From positions 186,001 to 250,000 of the forward strand of contig JYOE01000011.1 in the NCBI GenBank assembly GCA_000955875.1: a DNA stretch of 64,000 nucleotides. Reading direction: 5' to 3'. Positions 1 to 9,298 of the stretch are shown piece by piece. The position numbers and the translations under genes were made by a program. Under the pieces are notes generated by a model. That model saw nothing but the letters and a program-made list of their open reading frames with translations. It was not told the origin of the DNA and made no database searches. This DNA is from Terrabacter sp. 28. Its GTDB lineage: Bacteria; Actinomycetota; Actinomycetes; Actinomycetales; Dermatophilaceae. Position 1 is the stretch's first letter. The number at the start of each line of letters is the position of its first letter.

Positions 1-2
1 AC

Positions 3-287
3 CACGTGCTGCGCGCGGCCGAGTGGACCGAGTCGCTGCGCGACATGGTGACCACCGTCTTCGAGACCAACCTGTCACTGCAGGACGCCCGCCTCAACAC
101 CGTCATGAAGAAGCTCACCGGGTGGGCCGCCATCATCGCGGTGCCCACGGCCGTCACCGGGTGGTACGGCCAGAACGTGCCCTACCCCGGTTTCGGCCAG
201 CCGGTGGGAGTGCTCGTCAGCGCGGCCGTCATCCTCGGGATCGCTGCCACGCTCTACGTCGTCTTCCGGCGCCGGAACTGGATCTGA
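3..287 (+). CDS. corA: CorA-family divalent metal transporter, C-terminal end (5' truncated by window)
   Basis: Only the last 94 residues are in the window; the frame is open to the left edge. The visible part is the C-terminal membrane module of CorA-type Mg2+/Co2+ channels: a helix running into a first transmembrane segment (about residues 38-52 of the fragment), the pore loop WYGQNVPYPGFG, a second transmembrane segment (LVSAAVILGIAATLYVVF) and a short basic tail RRRNW. The usual pore signature is GMN; here it reads GQN, a variant I associate with an actinobacterial subgroup. The protein sits in the cytoplasmic membrane with a large cytosolic N-terminal funnel that is not visible here. Family assignment is firm; ion preference is not determined. 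Confidence 0.82.
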   Translation, partial: HVLRAAEWTESLRDMVTTVFETNLSLQDARLNTVMKKLTGWAAIIAVPTAVTGWYGQNVPYPGFGQPVGVLVSAAVILGIAATLYVVFRRRNWI

Positions 288-350
288 CCCCGCGAGAGCC
301 GGCCCCGGGTCGACGGTCACGAGCAGCCAGCACGTGCCACGGCACGACGA

Positions 351-378
351 CGGGCCGGGCACCGACGTGCCCGGCCCG
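351..378. terminator. bidirectional GC-rich hairpin between corA and ettA
   Basis: A perfect 12-bp stem (CGGGCCGGGCAC / GTGCCCGGCCCG) with a CGAC loop lies between the convergent corA and ettA stop codons. There is no U-tract, as is common for actinobacterial terminators. The position suggests it serves both genes. Confidence 0.65.
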
Positions 379-417
379 TGGCCTGCGACGGCGAGGCCGC
401 AGGGTCTCAGCCTGGTG

Positions 418-2100
<1,683 letters not shown>

Positions 2101-2229
2101 GCGCACACGCTATCTGTCTGCGCACGCCCCACCGAAATCGGTGCCGCCCTGCCAGGACGGCTGCGGGCTGCGGCGACGGGAGTGGTCCGGCCGCCGCAGC
2201 CGTGCGCCTTCGTCACGGGCACCGACGAC

Positions 2230-2829
2230 TCAGGCCGAGGCGCCGACGACCTCGTAGTCGTCCGTCTCGGGGTCGCCCGTCGCGAGGACCCCGGCATCCC
2301 GCCCGGCCTCGGTGCCGATGGCGTCGACGTCGGGCTGGTAGTCGTCGTCGACCACGCCGTCGGCGTCGACGTAGTCGGGCCGGTCGCCGACGGCCTGACC
2401 GCCGCCCAGCGCCCGCACGGCCTGCTGGACGTCGGGGTCGGCGGTGCGGTCGTGGCCGAGCGCGGCCGCGCGGCTGACGCGCTCGAAGCTCGCGCGCCCC
2501 CAGGTGAAGTCGTGCCCGATGTGGTCTGCGTCGATCTGGGGAGAGGTGTGCGCGTTGCCGTCGTTCCCGATGTAGGTCCTGATCGCGAGCTTGCCCTCGA
2601 CGAGGACGGGCTGGCCCTTGCGCAGCCCCGCTGTCGTGTTGGCCGCGAGCGCGTTGAAGGCGATCACGTCGTAGAAGCTCGTCTCGCCGTCGACGAACTT
2701 GCCGTCCGCGGTGCGGCGGTAGGGCGTCGTCGCGACACGGAACGTCGTGTACGGGGAACCGTTGCGCGCGACGCGCTCGACGGGCTCGCTGACGACGTTG
2801 CCGTGCAGGGTGATGCGGATCTCGTTCAC
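2230..2829 (-). CDS. ssb: single-stranded DNA-binding protein, second (SsbB-like) type
   Basis: A 199-residue protein whose first ~115 residues form the SSB OB-fold (NEIRITLHGNVVSEPVERV, then TTFRVATTPYRR and FYDVIAFNALAAN). It binds single-stranded DNA in replication, repair or recombination. The GTG start is set by AAGGAG 7 nt upstream; an in-frame extension further upstream has no RBS or homology feel. The C-terminal half is acidic and low complexity but ends ETDDYEVVGASA, without the DDxIPF tip that recruits partner proteins in housekeeping SSBs. It is also not next to rpsF/rpsR/rplI, where the main ssb usually lies, so it is probably the accessory paralogue. Confidence 0.88.
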   Translation of the reverse strand: MNEIRITLHGNVVSEPVERVARNGSPYTTFRVATTPYRRTADGKFVDGETSFYDVIAFNALAANTTAGLRKGQPVLVEGKLAIRTYIGNDGNAHTSPQIDADHIGHDFTWGRASFERVSRAAALGHDRTADPDVQQAVRALGGGQAVGDRPDYVDADGVVDDDYQPDVDAIGTEAGRDAGVLATGDPETDDYEVVGASA

Positions 2830-3033
2830 TGGTGGGCTCCTTGGCTCGTGCGTGACGGCTCGGTGCCGCCTGCAGCCCACCCTCGGGTCAGGTCGTCGGC
2901 TGCGACAGCCTGCGCGTCGCCGCTGTGGACAGCAGGGCCGGGCGCCGAGGGGATGTGGACGACCCATCTGCAGGCCTCGCGCCGAGGTGTTTCGCGCCGT
3001 CCCACGCGACGGCCTCGACCGGGGAGGAGGGGG

Positions 3034-4743
3034 TCAGCCGGCTGCGGCGTCCAGGTGTTCGCGGGTCGCACGGTGGCGCGCGAGCACCTCGTCGACCGGG
3101 ACCAGGATGTGCTCGTCTGCCACCGCAGCCACCGACTCGGAGAGCCGCTTGCCGACCACCGCGCGCCGGTGCCGTGCCCCGATGCGCGCCCAGAAGCGCG
3201 ACAGCACCCCGAGCCCCAACCCCAGCAGCACGCCCCCGACGAGCATCACGAGGGGCAGCGGCACGATGCCGACGGCAGGCGTCTCGGGCCGCGGCAGCTG
3301 GAGCAGCGCGAAGCCCCACAGCACGGCGTACCAGACGAGTCCGGCCAGGGCGACGAGGCCGAGCACCCACTGGATGATGTTGACGGTGAACCACCACACC
3401 GGTCGGCGGGCGCGCAGTGAGGTGCCGATGACGGCGCGGTCGAGCGCGTCGGTGAGGGTGCCCTCCCCCCGGTCGACGGCGTCCTCGACGGTCTGGGCCC
3501 AGCGCACCGGGAGCGACTCCGACGCGTCGCGCACGAAGGCTCGGGTGGCCACGTCGACGGCGGACACCGTCGACACGCTCGGGGCCGGGATCGACGACCG
3601 GCCGAGCACGGCCCGCACGTCGGCGCCGTCGATGGCGACGGGGATCGGCGGCCGACCGCCGGTGCGGTCGAGACGCAGCCGGCGCAGCGGGTCGGCCGCG
3701 AAGCCCTTGGTCCAGCGGGCGAAGAGCCAGCCGGTGTGCGCGAACGCCTCTCGCCGGTAGTCGCGGGCGACGGCGTCCAGCACGATCGGCACACCGGCGG
3801 CACGTGCCAGCGACGCGTCGAGCTCGTCGCGCGGGATCGCGCCGACATCGGCCTCGCCGTCCGCCACTCCCGACCGGAGACGCGCGGCGGCGCCGACCAC
3901 GTCGGCCTTGAGCCGTTGACGCGAGGCCGCATGTCCTGCAACGGCATTGGCGAGACGCTGCTTCAGCTCGGCGACGCCGTTGCCGGTGACCGTGGACGTG
4001 GCGAGCACCTGTGCGCCGGTGACGCCGTCGGCGACCAGGAGCCGCGCGAGGTCCTTGCCCACAGTCCTCACCCCCTCGCCCGGGAGCCGGTCGGCCTGGT
4101 TGAGCACGGCGAGCGTCACCGCGTCGTGCTGCGACATGAGGCTGACGAACTCGTCGTGCAGGCGGGCGTCGGCGTACTTCTGCGGGTCGGTCACCCACAC
4201 GAAGACGTCGACGAGCTCGAGGATGCGCTCCGCCTCGCGCCGGTGTGAGAGCTCGCGCGAGTCGAAGTCGGGCAGGTCGAGCAGCACGAGGCCGTCGAGC
4301 GAGCCTGCCACCTCGACCCTGACGGGACCGGGGGCCGCCGCACCGTCACCACGGGGAGTGGAGGTGTCGACGACGTGCCGCTCCTTCACGCCGAGCCAGT
4401 CGAGCAGCTCGGACGCGTCGGCCTCACCCCAGATGGCCGCCGTCGGGAGCGAGGTCGTCGGACGGCGCGCGCCGATGGTGGCGACGTCGGCGCCCACGAG
4501 CGCGTTGAAGAGCGAGGACTTGCCGCTGCCCGTGGCGCCCGCGAGCGCGACGACGGTGTGCTCGCCGGCGATGCCCAGGCGTTCCACGGCCTTGTCGACG
4601 ACGCGGCGCGCGCCCTGCACGTGGGTGGGGTCGAGCTCGTCGGCGCCGGACACCAGCGCCATGGACAGCTCGGTGGTGCGGGTGCCGAGCTCGGCCGCCG
4701 AGACGGCCTTCACCGACGCGCGCCCCATCCTGATCGGGCTCAT
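3034..4743 (-). CDS. membrane-associated dynamin-like GTPase (YfjP-type), downstream partner
   Basis: A 569-residue protein. The GTPase domain is N-terminal: G1 loop GATGSGKSS near residue 70, switch threonines in RRPTTSLP, G3 LDLPDFDS and G4 NQAD. It has two hydrophobic stretches near residues 445-520 (VNIIQWVLGLVALAGLVWYAVL and VPLPLVMLVGGVLLGLGLGVL), then a basic C-terminus, so it should be anchored in the cytoplasmic membrane. Its ATG overlaps the stop of the upstream GTPase gene by 4 nt, which implies translational coupling and a joint complex. Paired bacterial dynamin-like proteins (Streptomyces DynA/DynB, mycobacterial IniA/IniC) act on membrane stability or septation. The role here is inferred by analogy only. 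Confidence 0.8.
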   Translation of the reverse strand: MSPIRMGRASVKAVSAAELGTRTTELSMALVSGADELDPTHVQGARRVVDKAVERLGIAGEHTVVALAGATGSGKSSLFNALVGADVATIGARRPTTSLPTAAIWGEADASELLDWLGVKERHVVDTSTPRGDGAAAPGPVRVEVAGSLDGLVLLDLPDFDSRELSHRREAERILELVDVFVWVTDPQKYADARLHDEFVSLMSQHDAVTLAVLNQADRLPGEGVRTVGKDLARLLVADGVTGAQVLATSTVTGNGVAELKQRLANAVAGHAASRQRLKADVVGAAARLRSGVADGEADVGAIPRDELDASLARAAGVPIVLDAVARDYRREAFAHTGWLFARWTKGFAADPLRRLRLDRTGGRPPIPVAIDGADVRAVLGRSSIPAPSVSTVSAVDVATRAFVRDASESLPVRWAQTVEDAVDRGEGTLTDALDRAVIGTSLRARRPVWWFTVNIIQWVLGLVALAGLVWYAVLWGFALLQLPRPETPAVGIVPLPLVMLVGGVLLGLGLGVLSRFWARIGARHRRAVVGKRLSESVAAVADEHILVPVDEVLARHRATREHLDAAAG

Positions 4744-6449
4744 CGCGCGTCCTCGACGGCAGCGGCTGCGGCAGTCAGCCGGTCGGTCTGGTCGGTGGCG
4801 ACCTGCAACGTCGAGACAGCTCCTTCGTAGCGGGCGAGCTCGACGGCATACAGCTCGTCGACGCGGGTGGTCAGCAGCTCCCTGGCCTTGCGCGCCAGTT
4901 CGCGGACGGCCTGGTCACCGAAGACGGCCTCGAGCAGCTTCTGGCCGACGACCGCGGTGCCGCCGGCGATGCCGACCTCGGCGCCGGTGATCCCTGCGGT
5001 GCTCGCGAACGTGACGAGCATGAGCACGACGCCGAGCCCGTTGACGCCGTAGGCCATGATGCGCGCGGTCGTGCGACGGTCCTTGCCCTCGTCGCGCACC
5101 ATCTGCAGGATGTCGCCCTGCCAGTCGCGCACGAGGCGCTGGATGCGGATCTCGAGGTCGCTGCTGGAGCGGGCGAGCCCGGGGTGGGCGACGATCAGCT
5201 GGTCGCCGCCGGGCAGGGTGCGCCAGACCCGGGCGATGGAGCTGGCAGCGAGCTCGGCGCGGTTGACGACGAGGGACTCGACCCCCGACTGGAGCGCCTC
5301 CCCGAGGTGGTCGGCCCGGGCCGGCTCGCCGCGCAAGAACGACGTGAACCGGTCACGCACGCGCGACACCGTCGACTCGACCTGCCGGAAGAACTCGCCG
5401 GTGCCGACGAACTCCTGCCAGCGCGCGAGCACCTCTCCACGCAACAGGGTCCCGTCGACCATCCCCTCGTGCACCTGGGCACTCGCCTCCGCGTATGCCG
5501 CCTCGGCCGCTCCCACGAGCGTGTGGCCTGCCGCCGTCTGCTCCTTCGAGGCGGTGACGAGCGACGTGGTGCGCGCGTCGAGCGAGACGAGGGCGCCCTG
5601 GAGCGTCTGGCGGACGACGTCGGCGCGCGCTTGGGCGTCGCCCGCGAGCGCCGCGAGCCAGCCGCGCAGCCGTTGGGTCTGGTCGTCGGGGAGCAGGCCG
5701 TCGACGAGCTCGGACTCGACGACGGTGAAGATCGGCGCCTGGTCCAGGCCCTGCTCGCGCAGCATCCCCGCCAGATGGGTGCGGATGTCGTCGACCGCGT
5801 TGGGGGGCACGCGGTCGAGCACGACCGCGACCGCGGTGCCGCGCTCGGACGCCTCGCGCAGCAGCTCCCACGGCACGGCGTCGGCGTAGCGGGCGGCGGT
5901 GGTCACGAAGATCCAGAGGTCCGCGGCGGCGAGGAGCTGGGCAGCCAGGTCGCGGTTGGCCTCGACGACGCTGTCGATGTCGGGGGCGTCGAGCAGCGCC
6001 AGACCTGCCGCCACCTCGTCGGTGGGCACGAGGCGCACGGCGCCCGGCCCGTCGGACGCCGAGTGGCGGCCGGTGATCCGGGCGAGGCCGGGCAGGATGC
6101 GGGGGCCGGAGAACCACGCCGCGTCGGACGGGTGGTGGATGAGCACCGGCGAGCGGGTGGTCGGCCGAAGCACCCCCGGCAGGGTCACCTCACGGCCCAC
6201 GACGGAGTTGACGAGGGTCGACTTGCCGGCGCCCGTCGACCCGCCGACGACGGCGAGCAACGGGGCGTCGAGCGACGTCAGCCTCGGGATGACGTAGTCG
6301 TCGAGCTGGTCGAGCAGCCGCGTGCGGGTCAGCCGGGCGGCCGGGGCGCCGGGGAGGTCGAGCGGGAGGGTGGCTTCGGAGACGGCGGATCGCAGCGCCT
6401 GCACCGCCGAGAGGAGACGGGCATTGCCCACCCCTGTATCACCTGCCAC
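4740..6449 (-). CDS. dynamin-family GTPase, upstream partner
   Basis: A 569-residue protein, exactly as long as the product of the next gene but clearly divergent from it. G1 loop is GGSTGAGKST (near residue 69), the switch region is VLRPTTRSP, G3 is LLDAPDIDS, and the nucleotide-binding lobe is followed by long helices. Near residues 455-515 there are two hydrophobic segments (GVNGLGVVLMLVTFASTAGI; VGIAGGTAVVG), then an amphipathic helical tail, which fits a membrane-binding dynamin-like architecture. It is first in the two-gene operon, and the coupling (ATGA overlap) suggests a stoichiometric heteromer. The exact function is unknown. Confidence 0.8.
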   Translation of the reverse strand: MAGDTGVGNARLLSAVQALRSAVSEATLPLDLPGAPAARLTRTRLLDQLDDYVIPRLTSLDAPLLAVVGGSTGAGKSTLVNSVVGREVTLPGVLRPTTRSPVLIHHPSDAAWFSGPRILPGLARITGRHSASDGPGAVRLVPTDEVAAGLALLDAPDIDSVVEANRDLAAQLLAAADLWIFVTTAARYADAVPWELLREASERGTAVAVVLDRVPPNAVDDIRTHLAGMLREQGLDQAPIFTVVESELVDGLLPDDQTQRLRGWLAALAGDAQARADVVRQTLQGALVSLDARTTSLVTASKEQTAAGHTLVGAAEAAYAEASAQVHEGMVDGTLLRGEVLARWQEFVGTGEFFRQVESTVSRVRDRFTSFLRGEPARADHLGEALQSGVESLVVNRAELAASSIARVWRTLPGGDQLIVAHPGLARSSSDLEIRIQRLVRDWQGDILQMVRDEGKDRRTTARIMAYGVNGLGVVLMLVTFASTAGITGAEVGIAGGTAVVGQKLLEAVFGDQAVRELARKARELLTTRVDELYAVELARYEGAVSTLQVATDQTDRLTAAAAAVEDAR

Positions 6450-6543
6450 GCCTGAATCCTTCCGTGTTGCGTCGGCACAACCAAACCCATCGGCGGGCGT
6501 GCCGTGAACACGTACCCAGTCGTGGCGCCGTCCATGGCGAGAG

Positions 6544-6616
6544 CGCCCCCGGCAGGACTCGAACCTGCGACCAAGAGATTAGAAGGCTCTTGCTCTATCC
6601 GCTGAGCTACAGGGGC
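6544..6616 (-). tRNA. tRNA-Arg (anticodon UCU)
   Basis: A complete cloverleaf on the minus strand: acceptor GCCCCTG/CGGGGGC, D-stem GCTC/GAGC, anticodon loop CTTCTAA giving UCU, T-arm GCAGG-TTCGAGT-CCTGC, discriminator G. The 31-39 pair of the anticodon stem is a C-U mismatch; the other four pairs are good. CCA is not encoded. It reads rare AGA codons. Confidence 0.95.
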
Positions 6617-6683
6617 GGGCGCCCGAAGCGGGCGCCGTCCAATGATAGGCACCGGCGGCGACGCGCCGGACCTCCCGCCCTGC

Positions 6684-7874
6684 TCACGTGACCGGCGAGC
6701 CGACGAAGGCGCGACGGTGCGCCGTGATCGCCTCGAGCAGCACCATCTCGCGCTCCGACGCGCCGTCCTCGGCGGTGCCGTGGACGAGCCTCGAGCGCAG
6801 CAGCGCCAGGTCGCTCGCACTGTCCTGGAACGCGTCCATCGACCTCTTCGCCGCCCGGCCCCCGTTGCGACGCGCCCACGCGCGCGCGGACCGGCGCAGC
6901 CGCAGGTGCGACAGCATCGTCACCTCGGCGTGCGTCAGCCAGCCCGCGTCGGCATACGGCGAGAGGTAGCGGCCGATGAGCCGCCCCTCACGACGGCGCA
7001 GCCAGAAGAGGAAGGCCACGAAGGCGAGGAAGAGAGGGACCTGGTAGGTCACGTACGCCTCGAAGAACCCGTCCATGCCGGCGAGCGCGGAGAGGTTCCA
7101 GAGGCCGTGGAGGATCATCGCGCACACCCAGCCGACGAGGACCGCCAGCACGCGCACGAGGGGCCGGCGGGCGGACACTGCGATACCGATGCCGATGCCG
7201 GTGAGGGACGTGAAGAGCGGGTGGCCGAACGGGCCCATCAGGCCGCGCACGAGGAAGGTCGACGTGAGGCCCTCGTTGCCGTACTCGTTGTAGGCCTGGC
7301 CCAGGTAGAGGATGTTCTCACTGAAGGCGAAGCCCGCACCGATGAGACCGGCGTAGACGATGCCGTCGACGATCCCGTCGAACTCGCGGCGACGCAGCAG
7401 GTAGATGAGCAGGATGCCCAGGCCCTTGAGCGTCTCCTCCGTGACGGGTGCGAGGTAGACGGCGCCGGTCTGCAGCGGGTCGGTCCAGCTGGCCTCGACG
7501 AGCAGCTTGAGGCCGAACGTGTTGAGGAAGAACGCTCCGACGACAGCCACCAGCGCGCCCCACAGGAACGAGAACAACTGGTATCGAACGGGTTCCGCCT
7601 CATAGCGGTCGAGCCACAGGAACGTGGGCACGATGATGAACAGCGGGATGATCGCCATCAGCGCCGACGTGACGATGGTCTGCGAGCTGAGCCGCTCGCC
7701 GAGGATCCCGAGCAGGATCAGCAGGCACACGAGGAAGACGGAGGCCGAGATCCCGATCGTGAGCGCGGTCCGGAGCATCGGTCTGCGGGTCGGGTTGCGC
7801 ACCGGGCTCCACTGCTGCGGATGGTTGCCCGCGCCGCCTCCCGGCTGCTGGGTCGTCACGTCCCCTGAGGTCAT
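6684..7874 (-). CDS. PrsW-family intramembrane metalloprotease
   Basis: A 396-residue polytopic membrane protein with about eight hydrophobic segments and a Pro/Gly/Gln-rich cytosolic N-terminus. It carries the PrsW catalytic signatures in order: TEETLKG (glutamate pair), FSENILYL, GHPLFTS and ILHGLWN, whose E and H residues are the predicted metal ligands. PrsW cleaves membrane-bound anti-sigma factors in Bacillus; the substrate here is unknown and no sigma/anti-sigma pair is nearby. The C-terminal ~100 residues are basic and cytosolic. It lies between tRNA-Arg and the divergent orn gene, in what looks like conserved chromosomal backbone. Confidence 0.88.
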   Translation of the reverse strand: MTSGDVTTQQPGGGAGNHPQQWSPVRNPTRRPMLRTALTIGISASVFLVCLLILLGILGERLSSQTIVTSALMAIIPLFIIVPTFLWLDRYEAEPVRYQLFSFLWGALVAVVGAFFLNTFGLKLLVEASWTDPLQTGAVYLAPVTEETLKGLGILLIYLLRRREFDGIVDGIVYAGLIGAGFAFSENILYLGQAYNEYGNEGLTSTFLVRGLMGPFGHPLFTSLTGIGIGIAVSARRPLVRVLAVLVGWVCAMILHGLWNLSALAGMDGFFEAYVTYQVPLFLAFVAFLFWLRRREGRLIGRYLSPYADAGWLTHAEVTMLSHLRLRRSARAWARRNGGRAAKRSMDAFQDSASDLALLRSRLVHGTAEDGASEREMVLLEAITAHRRAFVGSPVT

Positions 7875-7954
7875 GCAGGCAGGCTAGTGCAGGGCGGTGC
7901 CCGTCGGCCGTCCGTGCGCCGGGACCGTGAGGCCCGAACAACTATGGTGGAGCG

Positions 7955-8578
7955 GTGAGCGACACCAACCACCGAGCCATCGCCGACCGGATCATCTGGA
8001 TCGACTGCGAGATGACGGGCCTATCGCTGAAGTCCGACGCCCTCGTGGAGGTCGCCGCTCTTGTCACCGACTTCGAGCTCAACCAGCTCGGTGACGGCAT
8101 CGACGTGGTCATCAAGCCCCCGGCCGAGGCCCTCGAGCAGATGGACGACTTCGTGCGCGACATGCACACCACCTCGGGCCTCATCACCGAGCTCGACTCG
8201 GGTGTGACCCTCCAGGAGGCCGAGCACATCGTCCTCGACTACATCCGCACCTTTGTGCCCGAGCCGCGCAAGGCTCCGCTCGGCGGCAACACGGTCGCCA
8301 CCGACCGCGGCTTCCTCTCGCGCGACATGCCGGTGCTCGAGTCCTACCTGCACTACCGCATCATCGACGTGAGCTCGATCAAGGAGCTCTCGCGCCGCTG
8401 GTATCCCCGGGTCTACTTCAACGCACCGAAGAAGTCGGGTGGCCACCGGGCGCTGGCCGACATCCGCGAGTCGATCGCCGAGCTGCGCTACTACCGCGAG
8501 GCCGTCTTCGTGCCGCAGCCCGGTCCGGACTCGGCCACGGCGAAGGCCCTCGCGTCGCCGCACGTCATCGAGCACTGA
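7955..8578 (+). CDS. orn: oligoribonuclease
   Basis: A 207-residue DEDDh 3'-5' exonuclease that degrades 2-5 nt RNA and linear c-di-GMP products to mononucleotides in the cytosol. Exo I is [10 protein letters not shown] (D and E ligands). The remaining acidic ligands and the His/Asp pair fall in the [11 protein letters not shown] and [11 protein letters not shown] blocks. It uses a GTG start with GGTGGAG just upstream. The length matches the family. It is followed directly by tRNA-His, an arrangement I recall from actinobacterial genomes. Confidence 0.96.
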   Translation: MSDTNHRAIADRIIWIDCEMTGLSLKSDALVEVAALVTDFELNQLGDGIDVVIKPPAEALEQMDDFVRDMHTTSGLITELDSGVTLQEAEHIVLDYIRTFVPEPRKAPLGGNTVATDRGFLSRDMPVLESYLHYRIIDVSSIKELSRRWYPRVYFNAPKKSGGHRALADIRESIAELRYYREAVFVPQPGPDSATAKALASPHVIEH

Positions 8579-8687
8579 GCCGTCCGCCGCACGACGTGGG
8601 GTGGTCACGAGCACCCTCGGAGAGCCTGTAGCATTGTCGTCGCCGTGACACGGCGCCGAGCCCTCGGGCCCGGCTCGTGTTGTGCAT

Positions 8688-8764
8688 GGTGGGTGTAGCT
8701 CAGCTGGTAGAGCACCTGGTTGTGGTCCAGGTGGCCGCGGGTTCAAGTCCCGTCACTCACCCCA
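8688..8764 (+). tRNA. tRNA-His (anticodon GUG)
   Basis: Cloverleaf with acceptor GTGGGTG/CACTCAC, an extra 5' G at 8688 able to pair with C73 (the histidine identity element), anticodon loop TTGTGGT giving GUG, and T-arm GCGGG-TTCAAGT-CCCGT, whose closing position is a G-T pair. Here the 3' CCA is encoded (8762-8764), unlike the other tRNAs in the window. Confidence 0.96.
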
Positions 8765-8767
8765 GAA

Positions 8768-8802
8768 GCGAAGGGCCCCGCACGTGGTGCGGGGCCCTTC
8801 GC
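8768..8802. terminator. long hairpin terminator after tRNA-His
   Basis: A 16-bp perfect inverted repeat (GCGAAGGGCCCCGCAC and its complement) with a 3-nt GTG loop begins 4 nt after the tRNA-His CCA. No U-tract follows. It can also end transcription of the leftward gene that stops at 8840. Confidence 0.8.
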
Positions 8803-8839
8803 GCGTCGACGCGGGTCTCGCCCGGTCCGGGTCGACGCG

Positions 8840-9298
8840 TCAGCGGCCGCAGAGGCGACGCATCGCCGCCACGTCGCCACGGATCACGGCCTCGATGTCG
8901 GCGCGCCGGTGGGCGGCTTCCGGCGGGTCGCCCGCCACGGTCGCCAGGGCCACGCGCAGGGCCGCGAGGTCGTCGGCGAGGTTCTGGGTCGCCTCACGCA
9001 CGTCGTCCGAGCTCGTGGCGCGCGCCGCGGCGGCGGCTCTGCCCCGGAGGGCGTGCACGGACGCAGGCGTGCCGGAGGACGCGGCGGCGCCGGCCGCGTC
9101 CTCCGCGAGGGCGCCCATGGCGGTGCACTCGGCGGTCGACGGCAGGGAGGACACCGGGGCCGTCCGCGACACGACGGATGCCGCGTCGCGCGCTGCCTCT
9201 CCGGTGGCGCCGTTCGCCGCGACCGCGACTCCCGCGGCCACGCCGAGCGCGAGGGCGGCGCCCAGCAGCGGGCGGAGACGGGCTGATGACCGGTTCAT
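8840..9298 (-). CDS. small alanine-rich exported protein, unknown function
   Basis: A 152-residue protein with an N-terminal signal/anchor (basic MNRSSARLR, then LLGAALALGVAAGVAVAANG). The mature part is Ala/Arg/Glu-rich and helical, with one Cys near residue 53 (STAECTAMG) and another four residues from the end (RRLCGR), possibly disulfide-linked. Its ATG overlaps the stop of the preceding beta-helix gene by 4 nt, so the two are probably translated together and exported together. I recognise no domain. Confidence 0.6.
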   Translation of the reverse strand: MNRSSARLRPLLGAALALGVAAGVAVAANGATGEAARDAASVVSRTAPVSSLPSTAECTAMGALAEDAAGAAASSGTPASVHALRGRAAAAARATSSDDVREATQNLADDLAALRVALATVAGDPPEAAHRRADIEAVIRGDVAAMRRLCGR

